DNA of 64,000 nucleotides from Tanytarsus gracilentus (Eukaryota; Arthropoda; Insecta; Diptera; Chironomidae): NCBI GenBank assembly GCA_038502055.1, contig JAXRKN010000038.1, positions 3,968,001-4,032,000 on the forward strand, in the 5' to 3' direction. Of the stretch, positions 47,590 through 60,270 are shown piece by piece (the first letter of the stretch is position 1; each line of letters begins with the position of its first letter). The translations under genes and the position numbers were made by a program. The notes beneath the pieces are model-generated. The model did not search any database and was not told the DNA's origin. It saw only the letters and a list, made by a program, of their open reading frames with translations.

Positions 47590-50500
47590 TTTCTTTGTAT
47601 TTTCTTTCGGGTGAAAAATCTAGAAGTTATTTTTTAAAGTGCGGACATTTTGAATTAAATATTTTTGCGCTTAAAAAATTTAATTTAAATTTTTAAAATA
47701 TTAAAATTTTATTAAAAGCGCTGAAAATTTAAAATTCAATTGTCCCAACCTGACACAAGATTTTTTTCGTGTTAAACAGTAATGTTTTTGAGAGTGTGCC
47801 GGTGCTATAAATAAACTTCACTCTTTGCGCAAAAAAAAAATTGAAAAATTTGCTTCCTGATCACGTGATTAAGACACTTTGACAAGTCTTTGAATGATTC
47901 TTGTCGCGTGGCTCAACTTTCTTCACGTCTTCACTCAATAAATTTTACTTTTTTATTACATCAACAATGATTCGGCGAAAAATAAAAATTTCTTTGTTCT
48001 CTTTTGCAAATGAAATTTTCACTCAAAAATATTTACAAAATTTTCCAAACGCTTAACTCGAATAAATGCTAGAACTCAACTAAAGAGCCGAAATCGTGCA
48101 CTTTAAATTTAGGACAAAAAATATCGAAACGAAATCAAGAAAAGTCTCTTCGTTATCTGCCTTCGGTGAGCGAAAGAATTTTTTATTGATAAAACTTTAA
48201 CTCGCGTCTACTGACAACGACAACAACAGACGTGTAATAAAAATCGGATATGAATTATGGCCTCGCCGCCACAACAACTTTATCAGCGTGATAATAAAGT
48301 TATCACAAATTTGTGAGAATTTACAATCACGATACAAAGCGCGATCTTTTCTTCAAGCACCTCAGTGAACAACTAAAATGAGATTTTCTTCGAAATTCTC
48401 TACGATCTTCTTTTGTTGCTCTCTTTTCTTCTAGACGACCGACACCCACGATTTTACTCACTGTTGCGGAAAAACAAATTTTAATTTTGTTGATTTATAA
48501 ATAAAAACGGGAAGAAAATTTTGATCGTGCTGACTATTATTGGATGGACATGGAGATGGAGGTGTGAAATCAGTGATATTAAGCATTCAAGATTAAAACA
48601 GGGGTTAAGCACCTTAATTGAGGTCAAAAAAAATAAAAAAATTTATTTCATTTTTTAAAATTTAAATTTTTCTTGGACGATTTAAAAAATTTTTTAATCA
48701 CAATAAATTTTTTTCAGAATTCAAAAAATAGAGAAATTAATGAAAATTTTGACAAAATATTTTTGATTTTTTTATTTGAAGCCAGTTTTGAATTTAAACT
48801 AAAATATTTTAGAAAAATACAAAGTTAATTAGAAACAAAAATGCTCTGATGAATTCAGATAAAAATGTTCAAGTTTAAAAATAAAAAAATATCAAAATTC
48901 GAGATAAAATTCAAGTCAGTTTAGATTTATTTGCTAAGCACATACAAAAAATTTAAACCCCTGTTTAAACTCATTTTTTAATCGATAAATTTATGAAACC
49001 GCTTTCACTTCACGTTTAATTTATCGCCCTTCAACTGGTGTCAGCAAATAAATAAAGAAAATATATTTCCCGACCACAAGAATTAAATTTAATAATTTTT
49101 TAAAAAGAACTAGCAAACAACCAAAGCCACACACGTCACAATAAATTTTTGAGAAATGTCTCTTTACGACTTTGTCGTCAACAAAATAAATAATTGCGAC
49201 ACACAGAGTTTGCAGAAAAGAATCTACAGTGTCTGCTATTATATCGAAACAGAAGTTCAAATTCAGATTTATTTTATAAATAATGACTGAAAGACATGTC
49301 AATAAACTTTCGTCTCTCTCATTCTTATATCGATGTTTATTTAGTGAACTCATCATGAACACGTGAGCATGACATTTTGATGGTGATTATGAGGTGAAAA
49401 ACTTATTTCCCACTAAATATTACCAAGACGCCCGTGATCTATGAATAGAAGATGAATTTTTGCGACGAAAACGGCAACATTGGCAAAGCAAAAGTATTTC
49501 AACGAGACGAAAAAAATAATGCAATTAGAGAAGATAGATACACTGATAAATGTCACGATGAATGTTTGTAAAAGAGTTTTATCCGATCATAAATACATTT
49601 TTAACTCATAAAGTACTTTATCTTATCAAATCTTATGAAATCCCTGCTTGTCGACTTAACTAATGACTCAATTTAGTCGCAATATTCATAATTTATTGCT
49701 GTCACTCTACTTCATGTGTGTGATTGAGCTTCTTTCTAAAATTTAATTAGAGATTTTTCTTTTAAAAACATTAAGAGCGACTTTAGTATGATAAGTGTGC
49801 CAGGTATTTTAGTTTTGCAAATATTTATGTCAGAAATATTTTTTCTTATTCTTCCATTCGCACCGTTATGAAAAAAATTAAAATTCTGAAATCGTAAAAA
49901 ATATTTACACACCTTGAATGACTTCAGTAATTCAGATCAAAAGAGAGAGAAATATGTCGCTCGACTAGTTTTATGGAAGAAAGTGACCGGCATAAAATAT
50001 TCCATAAATAACTTTTATTTAACAGAAGAACACTGAAAAGTGCATGGAGAGAAGTTTAAAAAGTATTTTTTTTATCATTGTGTGGAAGAGAAAGAAAACC
50101 AGTTGGCAAGATTTTTAAATGTATGCGGGTCGTTTCTTATTCTTATCGCTCTATTCGAATATAATAAGGGAAGGTCAGGATCGATAAAACTAAATTAGAG
50201 AGCGAAGTGTTGAAACGAAACTCGAGTTTGCTTTTAGAAAAAAAAAAATATTTTCACAGCTCGAGTGCAAAAATGAGAAAATATTCTCTGAAATCTTCGC
50301 GTGCCATTAAGTCGACAAAGAAGAAATATTGAGAGGCTTAATTCAAAATTATTCGATGTTTATCTTAATCATCATCAATCGGCACTTCCTGAGTGCACTT
50401 TTTATGAGATAGCATGCAAAAATTTCTTTTTAATTGCGCGCTAAGCGATAAATGGGACACTTGAATTTATTGAAATGCGACGAGTGCAGTTGACAACTTT

Positions 50501-51138
50501 TATGATGTCAGGAATTTTTTTCTTTACTTGATAATTAATTAAATTGAGTTCATTCGTGGCACTTTTTTTGATGGAGATTTTAATGGTTTTGATGGGTTTT
50601 CAACTGTGAAAGATTTTTGCTAGGCCTGAGCATAAAAATTTGACTACTTTGGTTTTCAAAACTAAATTTAATTTTTTTAAAATTATTTTTAAAGTTTTTC
50701 AATATTTTATCAAGTTTTAAAAAGCTTTCAAATATTTTTTCTCTTTCAATAACAATTCAATTAAAATTTTAAATTTATTTTTCAATCGCCAAATTCTTAT
50801 ATTCTCAATTTCGCAAGTAAATTCGATATTTTTACAGTTTACTTTCTCTCTGTTTAACTTGTTCTCTCCACATATTCTAATTTCACGCTCTCGCACGGAA
50901 ATTTTTTATCATACTAAAATTAGTAGTTTGCATGATAATGACCCATTCCAAGTCACTCCCATTACACAATGTTAAGTAAGGAAACACTATCGTTAACATG
51001 AGTCAGTTTGGAAAATTATAGCAGGAAAATTTCGTATGCGAAGGGAGAAAAAATGGCGATCAATAAAATTTTCTTTCTGTCTCTGTTCGAGAACTTTTCT
51101 TCTCCAAAGATTCGCAAGTGCGTAACAAAAAAACTCAC
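47590..51138 (-). other. AMP deaminase 5' intron and promoter region
   Basis: AT-rich stretch between first exons A and C; it presumably contains the promoter of exon A (just right of 47589). No nested gene is supported; a 113-codon minus-strand frame at 49021-49362 is hydrophobic/Lys-rich and lacks motifs. Confidence 0.45.
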
Positions 51139-51220
51139 CTCGTTTTTTGCAATGTTCCATTAAATCCATGTCCATATCAATGTCAAACCCAAAATTTCTA
51201 CTCGATGCAAAACTCGTCAT
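51139..51220 (-). CDS. AMPdeam: AMP deaminase alternative first coding exon C
   Basis: An ATG at 51220 opens 27 codons (MTSFASSRNFGFDIDMDMD...) ending in CKKR, with a strong donor GTGAGT at 51138-51133 in phase 1. It would splice 5.1 kb to the exon at 46026 and give a 750-aa protein. This is the most distal start and is only 1.4 kb from the TMC stop codon. Support is from frame, donor and phase, not from family similarity, since AMPD N-termini are variable. Confidence 0.6.
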
Positions 51221-52596
51221 TTAACTTTCACTTCAGTTTATGTTTAGAAATTCTTCGCTCAACTTTAGACAATTTTAATTGTTTTTAATTTTTTATAAAT
51301 ATTGCAAACCGCACAAATTTAGATTTTCACTTTAATGAATTTTAATATCGAAGCGAATAAAATTAATTTAACGCTTAACTTTCCTTCGCGAGAGACTAAT
51401 GACTACTAACTAAAAAATTCTTACTCCATCTAGACGAACGTCGACGCCGCGCACATATAACAAAATCTCATTCTCATTAATGATTTTTCAGTGGATGCAA
51501 GTGAGAGAGAAAAAAGAAGAGAGCGAAGTGAAAACATATGATTTTAAGGCCGTGCGGAATAATAAAAATATCAAGAGGCGAGAAAAACCACTTTGTACGT
51601 ATGTGAGAATCGAGAGAGAGAGCTAAACTCTTGACGTCTAAGCTTACAAACAGCTTTTAAGTAAATGCAAACAAAAAGTCATTCCTAAGTGTCGCCTTTT
51701 CCACTCACAATTCATTTATACGAAATGCGGCACTTCTTTGTTGATAATTTTTCGCGCATGGTAAAAGTTTTTCATTTCAAAATGACATGCGAGAGTTCTT
51801 CAACTTCTTTTATGAAACTGTAATTCACTCAACGCTCAGTTGTTGTTATGATAATGATGATGATGATGAATTTTCCTTGTGTGATATTTTGAGCGAATTT
51901 TTTTGAAAGTGGAATTTAATTAAAAATCAAAGCAAAATTTAAAACTTCACCCTTAAAAAAATTAATTTTAGTTAAAAATCCTCTGACTTAAAAAATTTTT
52001 TAAATCTTTGATTTTTAAAATGAAATTATTTTAAAGAAAATTATCTGGAAGCAAAAGTTTTTCTTACTGCAAATTGCTATTTTCCAGTCATCAATTTTTT
52101 TTACAAAAAAAAACAAACTGAAAAATATCCCTCAGCCTAGCCCGCAAGCTATGGAAAGGAGACAAAAACGAGCGCGTCTATCCTGGTTTTCCCAGCGGCC
52201 ACCACTATGTTATCAATCAATCAAAAAAAAACACACTGAAAAATATCGTGACAAAACCCTCCAAAAAAATTAAATGCAACACGTAACAATTTCAAGTTTT
52301 ACTTCATTGAAGAAAAAATTACAACATTTTTATTGATTTTTCACTCACATATTTTTTTTATATTTTAACAATAGCTAAAATTTGAGGAAGCAATAAATTA
52401 CAAAAATAGCTCATTTTTTTCGATTGATTAAAATCTTCTTTTTTTTCATTTAACTTTTAGCATTTCTAAACTAAATTTCAACATCATGTCATGGATGGTA
52501 TTGCGATAGTTTTTAAAAATAGATTTATTACAATTTGTAAGGTCACTTTAATACTGCAGCCCAACTCCAAAATCTTCTTGCACGCCTTCTCACGCG
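51221..52596. other. Intergenic region between AMP deaminase exon C and TMC
   Basis: Contains the promoter region of the distal AMP deaminase start, a (ATG)n microsatellite near 51850-51870, retroposon copy 2, and TMC polyadenylation candidates (TTTATT on the plus strand near 52526 and 52328). Confidence 0.5.
52105..52246 (-). mobile_element. Short retroposon, copy 2 (same family, opposite orientation)
   Basis: On the minus strand, 52222 to 52129 matches the 5' half of copy 1: GATTGATTGATAA start, GGCCGCTGGG, ACCAGGA, GACGCGC, CTTTCCATAGCT, GGCT.AGG. It is about 94 bp long and flanked by near-identical 24-bp repeats at 52105-52128 and 52223-52246 (one base differs). It lacks the 3' half and poly-A tail of copy 1, so either it is a shorter subfamily or copy 1 is composite. 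Confidence 0.7.
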
Positions 52597-55500
52597 TCAG
52601 TAACGACTGAGACGATTGCGCAAAATTTCTTCATCACAGAATCCTGCAATGATGGTAAGAAAAATGGTTTTTTGTGTGTGTACGACAAAAAGCAAAAAAG
52701 CTAACTTGTATATCCACTTGTGGTCGGGATGTGCTCGAAATCTAAACGAAGATTTCTCGCCAAGTTATTTTCATATTTCCAGTCGTCATCGGCAAAGCCA
52801 TCGAGTGGCATTTCTGGCTCCGAAACATGTTCTTCTTCCTCCTCGTGGAGACTATAAGCCAAGCTTTTTCCTTGTGATAATCTGCTGATATTTCCCAGTA
52901 GAAATTCTTTGTCCTTCGCCTCCAAGTAAAGCATATCTTTCAGCAATTTTACTTTCGCTATCTGTGAGTGAGCTTTCGCACGAAGGTAATAGACGCTGAC
53001 ACACATTGTCAGTAAAATTCCTCCAACAAAAGCGGGCTTTGTGAACGATGTGAAGATTTTCCAAAAAATTTGGCCCTCTTTAAGCTTCAGAATGCCCTCC
53101 ATGAAGATTTGAGACATGTTCACGTACTCCTTAAAAGGACCGCACGACTTACTCACGGGAATTCTGAAACACAACAAAAACGAACGCATAAAAGTTGTGT
53201 TAAAAAATATTTCAATCAAGGGAAGGACATTGAAGAGTGTAAAAATTAATTTTTTAACTTTTGATCTTCAGCTTTGCTTTAAATAATTTAAGGAATTTTG
53301 TAAAAGAAAATTAAACACCCCCACATGGCCATTGCTTGTAACAATCAACCAGAATCAAATAGCAATTAAGGCAAAGCGACAAAAGGGAGTGCCATGTGCT
53401 TTGTCATGGTGTCAGACGTGAATGAAAACAGAAAAAGTAAAGGAAGGAAAATCATTTTTTAGGGAGCGTCAAAGGAAAGCACTTAAAAGAGGGATGACAA
53501 ATGGTTACTCACTTTGTTATCACCAACCCATGCACCACAAATACAATTACGAGCGTCACAAAAGTACCGGCGAGGAAAAATGTTTGGATCAATTTACTCT
53601 TCCAGAGTCTCGTCGGCGCTTTGCAGCATTTAATAAGCGTCAATTTCATGATGTAGAACATAAAGATGAATTTCATGACGGCGATGAGCGATAAAAATGG
53701 GCTAAATGGAAGACCAACCCAGAAAATGAATTGATTAAACACGAGACCCAAGCTCGAGTGGGTGATGTCGAATTCAGGAAGATCAAATTCGTCGGGATCG
53801 GATCTAAAAAATATTAATTATTAAAAATGATTAAAAAATACAAAAAACTCACTTATGAATTAAGTATCTTATGAAATAGTAGAGACACGTGCCGATGGTG
53901 TGAATGAAGAAGTCAATGATTAGGATTCGATAGGCTTCACTTCCGATTGTCGTCTCCCAGCATGTAAGCTCTTGATTGCGCGATATCCAAAAGACAAGTA
54001 AGGCGGAGACAATTGAAATTTCGAGGAGGAAATTCCTCAATAATCGGATATGAATTGTCGTGCGTGGAAATTTGTACTCTTCTGCTTTCGATATCCACGT
54101 GAAGACAATTGAACATAAAAGTATTGCTGCATTAATCACAATCGGGATGTACATGTACTTCAATTGACCTTCGGTGTCGTGATTATTACTTTCGTATATA
54201 CTAAAAAGGCGCCATAGGATGACTCCTATGAACATGATAATGGCAAGCACCACAATATGAGCGATGATACGTATTGTGACATTCCAGAACTTTCTAATTT
54301 GACTCAAACGCTCATCTTCGATTTTCTTATGTTCAGAGAAAAGCAAATCTTTGAGCTCCCTATAAATACTCTTATGCTTCGCTTCTGCCGCTTTCTCATG
54401 ATTCAAACCGAAGTCCCATGCACAAAATATTTTATGACAGTAGAGATTCGGCGTATTGTCCGTAGCCTCAATGAAGGATGCGCGATAGCAACGTAAAAGA
54501 CTAAATGAAATTATGATAAAGATCACAGTGTAGAGAATAGTCATAGTTAAGAAGTATGCATATGGAAGGCTGTAGCTGCCATAGTCGCCTATGTTGATTA
54601 TTTCGTTGGTGTAATGTCCATAGAATAGAATTGAATTTCTCAGCGAACCCTAAAAATGAGTTAAGAAATTATTTAAATATTATTTTGATATTTTTTGGGC
54701 GATTATCACATGAACGCTAAGTGTTCTACGTACATTAACTCAAAATGCAAACGAAAAGTGAATGAATTCTAGGATGGAGCGTAACTAGAGTGTGAATCAA
54801 GAATTTTATTGGAGCACAAATAAAATTAATTTAATTTCTAAAAAATTGTATGAGCTTTTTCTGATTGAATGAGAATTTCAAAATGTTAATCAATTTAAAT
54901 TTAATTTAAAATTTTGTAATTTCTACGAATTTGGCCAAGGTCTTTAAAGTAAATTTTTGACAAATTTTAAAATTCCAGGAAATGTGAGAGATTTTTTCAC
55001 AATTTTAATTTCAAATTTAAACTTTTTGATGCTCTCAAAAATTTCACGCTTTAAAAAATCAACTAGCAACTTTTTCATATTCTTCATTCAATTAAACCCA
55101 TATGTCGCGACATTCACATTGACACTTTAAATTAATTTAAATTTCTTCTCCACAAAAAAATCCTTGATTTGTCATCACAAAAGTGACTCTCCCTACATTC
55201 AACCACACATGACATGATTACCTGATCTCAAATACTTCTTTTTCAAATTTTGGATTTTATGAGGAAGCAAAAAGAGTTGAAAGAAAATTTTTTTAATTGT
55301 CATAAAAGATTTTTTCGCACGCCAATATGAGCGGAAATTTTTCTAGCAATCAATCATGAAAGTAATCAAAATAAAATGTGAGTTACTCACTTCAGCAGTT
55401 AAAATGTCGACGAATTTGAATTCGGGAAGACTTGTAGTGTTGCCAATTGTGCCATTGGTGTCAGCTTGAAAGCCATCGAAGAGAATTTGTGGAAAAATAA

Positions 55501-56561
55501 TGAAACTGCAGTGCGAGGGAAAATTTAAATTAGGTCATGGTGTAACAACTTATGCAATGCGGCCTATATAAATTTTCACCTGAATATGAAGACTGCGACA
55601 AAAGCATTCAGCAGCACGAGATAACGCACAATTTTAAAGTACACTCCAATTTTACTGCCAAATCGTCCTTCAATTTCCTTCATCGAGCCATACCAGAAAT
55701 CAAAGTTCTTAAAGAACTGTCGATACCAAATTTTACTCCTTCGAATGACGCGCGTCGGAAGAAATCGAAAATTTCGCAAAGCTGAACTATTTGAACTCAA
55801 TCGAGAGCGATGGTTGCTTAAGCGATTCGTAAGTCGAGCACGTATCAATCGTTTTGCAGTGAGTGATTGTGGCATTGATTTGATGGTGTCGATGCGTCGC
55901 TGTTCCGATTTGTAATTAGACTCCATCAAGTGATCGTATTGCTCGATTTCCTGTGTGATTTGTTCGATTTGATCTGTCTCGCTGAGCACATCTTGCGACA
56001 GTGCTAAAAATAGATGAAAATTTTGTCTCATAATAATTTTTTTTTATTTGAGATGAAAATTTTGAGATTTTTTTTCTTGTTCAAGAACTTTCGACTCTAA
56101 AGGTCAACTCACTTTTGTGCAATTTGCCTGGCATATATTGATCGAATGGTCTTCGATGCCTCGTGTTAGCAGAAATATTTAGCGACCATCGCCTTATACT
56201 CTAAAATGCGGAGAGAGAAGAAAAAAAATCGATAGAGAAGAAAAATATTTTTTCCTCTGCAGCCAGCAGCAGCAGAACTACTAAGTGAAAAAAGTGAAAA
56301 GCTATACTAATTGAGTGGCTCAAAAATGGCGCTCAATTAGTGGCGAGAGAGAGAAATTTAATCGCTCACCGTCGCGAATACTGAGGAATCATCGAAGATA
56401 CTCGTATCCGGATGATTTTTACTCTTGTCGTTCAACAACAAATTGCAATCATTTGTGTTATTATTTATGCTCGACGATTGCTCATCGTCAGAATTTGAAA
56501 TGTTGTTGTTGTTGGAGATGCTCGAATGGTTAAGTGCAATTACATTTCTGCGATTACTCAT
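52597..56561 (-). CDS. TMC (transmembrane channel-like) family protein
   Basis: Eight coding exons: 56370-56561, 56113-56200, 55580-56003, 55391-55505, 53853-54649, 53513-53803, 52706-53163 and 52597-52643. All phases agree, giving 803 aa. TMC proteins are plasma-membrane subunits of mechanosensory channels related to TMEM16. The order seen is: an Asn/Ser-rich N-terminus; a charged region with RRPFDQYMPGKL; REIEGRFG-like MKEIEGRFGSKIGVYFKIVRYLVLLN leading into the first membrane segment near residue 220-235; several further hydrophobic segments; the TMC signature CWETTIGSEAYRIL near residue 502; PEFDI-like LPEFDI; two more membrane segments; and an acidic tail. The length is close to the short TMC7/TMC5-like class. 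The last junction (donor GTTAGC) is weak; if it is unused, the protein stops after 15 fewer residues. The 740-bp intron 54650-55390 holds nothing else I can see. Confidence 0.92.
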
Positions 56562-58000
56562 CGTGGCCTTCGACACTTATGCGCTATCACATCAACTTTA
56601 TTCGAATAATACTTTGGCTAATGCTCAATTTTATTAACTTTTTCACAACACTTGCGATTACATAACGCTTTGAAAAATTAAAAACTTAATAAAACAATAA
56701 AAGTTTGTCTGTGAAGTAAAAATTCATGTCTCCGATGGATTAATGAGAGCTGAGAATTAAATCATGCTCTCGCATTAGCGAAAAATTCTCTCTGTTTACA
56801 AAAATTTGTGAGGCGACGCTTTTCGACGCTAGTGTAGAAGTTTTGGAATAATGCTCTAAACAACATATAACTTTTGAGTAATGTTGGCGCTTTTGAGAGT
56901 AACGAAAAAAACTTCACACACACTCAACAGGTTGAAGCGTCGCTTTATTTGAATTCTATGCTTATAACGGTTTTTGACGAAATTTTTTTTAATGAGAAAA
57001 AATTTATTTTAAATTTGAATTTTATTTTTCATCAATTAAAGAAAATTTAGTGATTTATTTAAATTAAATTTGAATTTCATATTTAAGTTTTCAAATAAAT
57101 TAGTTAAGGACGAAGCAATTTTTAAATTTATCAGAGTTGGGAAATTACTAAAAACTTATTAAATGTTGGACACATTTTGGTATGTTCTAGCAAAATTTTG
57201 CTGGCAAGAAAATTTTTTTTTCTGTGAAATAAACATGGAACTTTTTTGGCTATCATCCATCAAGTTTAAACTTATTCAAATTTGATGATTTTATTGAGTT
57301 TCTTGTAAATCAATTTTCATTTTTCGAACAGTTTGTTATGTGCAAAAAACCCGTTTATAAGTAGTTCATTCACATGTGAATTGAGATTATCAAAATTTAA
57401 TGCTTAATTTTTTTAGGACATGCCAAATTAAAAGAATTATTTTTTGGAAATATTTTGCAATATAAAATTATTTTTCTAACTTAAAGATTTAACGTAGTTG
57501 CATCTTTATGTTCATAAATAATAATTCAGAAATTCCTTTGAAAAATTAAAAGGTCATTAGATATTTTTTCAATCACCGATTTAGGATCTCTAAGTAAAGT
57601 TATGTAAAAAAAATCTTTCATTCACACATCAATATTTTTATTTTTATTAAAAAATTTATTGCCAATAATTTTTTAACCTCTCGTAAATTTTCAATCATCA
57701 ATTTGCATAATTTATGAATAATATTTTCTGTATCTTCATCAAACATACTCACATAAAAATTCTTTCCTTAACTCGTTTCAATTCTTGACTTATCACGCAA
57801 TGAACTTCACTTTGGTAGCTTGCAAAAATTTTCTATTTTATCACGCGAAAGCTTTTATTTTTTTTAATGTATGAAGAAAGGGAAAATTGAAAATTATAGA
57901 GAATTTTTTTGTATCAACACAGGAAGTTAATTTAACAACATTTTATTAGTTTTCCCTTCTAAGCACGTTAAACCGCAACAAAATAAAATTGTGCAACACT
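56562..58000. other. Intergenic region upstream of TMC
   Basis: AT-rich. It holds the TMC promoter region just right of 56561 and, at its right end, the 3' UTR of the next minus-strand gene (TTTATT on the plus strand near 57942 is a candidate polyadenylation signal). No gene seen. Confidence 0.5.
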
Positions 58001-58426
58001 TTAGCTTAATTTAAATGGAATGCCAGAATATTTGGGTCGTTGAGTTGCTTTTTCGGCTGCAATTTTTTCGCCCACTTTGGTGATGTCGCCTTGCACTCGT
58101 GGATGGTGGAGTAACTCTAAGTCTCTCGCGTCGTACTTCATGAAAGGTCCCGAAATCCAGCCGTACACGTGACTTTCGACAATTGGCTCACTGTACTTAT
58201 CCTTTGGCGTTTCAATTATTGATTTTTCTATTTTCTTCAGATAATCCTGATGCTTTTTATCATCTAGAACTTCCACCTTCGAATCATATTTACTCCAAAA
58301 TTTATGACTTATCGGCACTCGATTGACACTCGTACGAAATGTTTCGAAATGCAAGAAATTACTTTTCCGATTTTGCTTTTCGATATCTTCTTTCAGAAAT
58401 GCATATGATAAATTTTGGCTATGCAT
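58001..58426 (-). CDS. CFAP144/FAM183-like ciliary protein
   Basis: A minus-strand frame ending at TAA 58001-58003. The C-terminal half (FLHFETFRTSVNRVPISHKFWSKYD, then ESHVYGWISGPF...LHHPRVQGDITKV) resembles the CFAP144/FAM183 family, small proteins of ciliary doublet microtubules. I chose ATG 58426 (MHSQNLSYAF, 141 aa) because family members are about 130-140 aa. The frame is also open upstream to an ATG at 58567 (188 aa), but that extra part is Cys/Trp/hydrophobic and looks non-coding, and it contains ATCGATTATCGATTATGC, similar to a DREF-type promoter element. Expression in sperm or ciliated sensory neurons would fit. The family assignment is from memory of motif order and is moderate. 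Confidence 0.55.
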   Translation of the reverse strand: MHSQNLSYAFLKEDIEKQNRKSNFLHFETFRTSVNRVPISHKFWSKYDSKVEVLDDKKHQDYLKKIEKSIIETPKDKYSEPIVESHVYGWISGPFMKYDARDLELLHHPRVQGDITKVGEKIAAEKATQRPKYSGIPFKLS

Positions 58427-60270
58427 AATCGATAATCGATGGAAGAGAGAATTTTTTACCCAACAACTGAGACTCCAAGCGACTATACAACGTGAGGACT
58501 TAGAATAGACTGGGAGCATATAAAAAGAACCTTTTTTTCTGGCTAATTTTAACTCATGCAAACTCATCGCGATTTTTTTTGGAATGGGGTTCGTTGAAGG
58601 GATAAAGGAATGATGAAAATTTTGAAGGGAATTTAAAAATTTTAAAAGATTCAAAAATTAAATCAAAGATTTTAAAAATCCTAATTTTGATTTTTTTTAA
58701 AAAAATCAACAATTTTCTCAAAAAAATATTTTTAAAAAAATTTTAAAAAATTTCAAACCCCCAAAATTGCCCAAAAATATCAATTTAAAAAATTAAACAC
58801 CAAAATGTATCAAAAGTCCCATCATTCATGAAAATCCTGAATAGTTTAATGAAACGATGGTAACGGATTAAAATTAAAAATAAGAGGATACGACAATGCC
58901 ATTCATGTTGAGCTAGTTCCTCGTTATCACATAATAATGATCACACACGAAATTGCATAGAAATTTCAATGTTCGTAAACCGAAATTTTCAACAGTTAAA
59001 TAAAATCGACTTTTATCGTCGCAATTTATGTCATTGCTAATGAATAAAAATCATGAAAAAATTTAGTTTGGCATAAACTCAGTGACACCGAAATTATTGT
59101 GAGGCCAAAAATACAATGTTGAACTTGAAAGTCAAAGCAATAATCATTTTTTTCGCGGAAAATTGGTTGATTGCATGAACGGCTGAATTATACTGGAGGG
59201 AAAAATTTATGTATCGATAAAACATTTATAGCGAAGATTCAACAAGTTGGATCGTGAACTTGAACAAATTAAGCTGATGGAATCGATCGCAGGTGGAAAT
59301 CATAATGGTTATGACGTAGAGAAAATTGTTTACTTATTTTTTGAAGAAAATATTTTTATTATTTTTTTAAGAATCTTTAAAATTTTTATTAAAAAAATTA
59401 ATTAATTTTTAAGTTGAAAAATTCGTTAAAATTTCAAAAAAGCATAAAAATATCAAAAATTTATTAATTCCAAAAACCCTCAAAATTTTCTATTATTTTT
59501 TCTAACAATCAAACCTAGTGACATCTACACAAAATAAATGCGACAGACTCAAAAGTTCTCTCACGAAAAACAAAAAATACTTATGAGCATAAAACCGGTG
59601 TGCGATGCAAAATTAGGCTCAGTCGACGACTACTCGCGATTGAGTTCACTTGTTAATTTGTCACGATCGCTCTTATCAACTTTGAGGTTAAAACGTGTTT
59701 TTTAGTTAATCGAAAAAATTATTAAGAACTATCAGGTTAGTTGAAATAATTTTTAGATGATTTAATAACTTTTGATGTTTTAAGATGAAAATAATTACTT
59801 GAAGTGAAAAATTTATCAAAATTATGGTGTTAATGGAGAGAAAAAAAATTCCTATTTCGCTGACGTTGTAGTCACATTGTATTAGCCGGCACATGTAATG
59901 TGAGCCACATTGTTTTTCACACTCGAACTTTACAAATATTTTAAAACTCAGCAAACAGAAATTAAATTTTTTATTTTCGCTTAAATTATCTTAAATGCAT
60001 CAAGTGAAATTTGTTGTTGTTATTTTTTTACCAAACGACGCCACTCTCGCAAAACATAATTTTTATTTTCACTCTTTCTCTCTCTTTCTCCGCTCAGGGG
60101 TTTTCTCTCATCATCATCGCTATCATTAAAATCAGCTGATTGACCTTGAAAACATTTGTGACTAGCACATAAAACGACACAAATTTTATTTTTTGGAGTT
60201 CAATAAACTGCAAAAAAATAAAGATTAGGTTTTTTCCACACAAGCAGCTAAGGAAAAATAAGAAGGCAGC
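58427..60270. other. Intergenic region between the CFAP144-like gene and CAD
   Basis: AT-rich, likely a divergent promoter region for both genes. The CAD-proximal part (60040-60270) has pyrimidine-rich and CT-repeat sequence and would contain the CAD 5' UTR. No other gene seen. Confidence 0.5.

Noticed and set aside
49021..49362. 113-codon minus-strand frame in the AMP deaminase intron
   Set aside because: Hydrophobic and Lys/Asn-rich with no recognisable motif; it has no plausible splice link to the AMP deaminase core.
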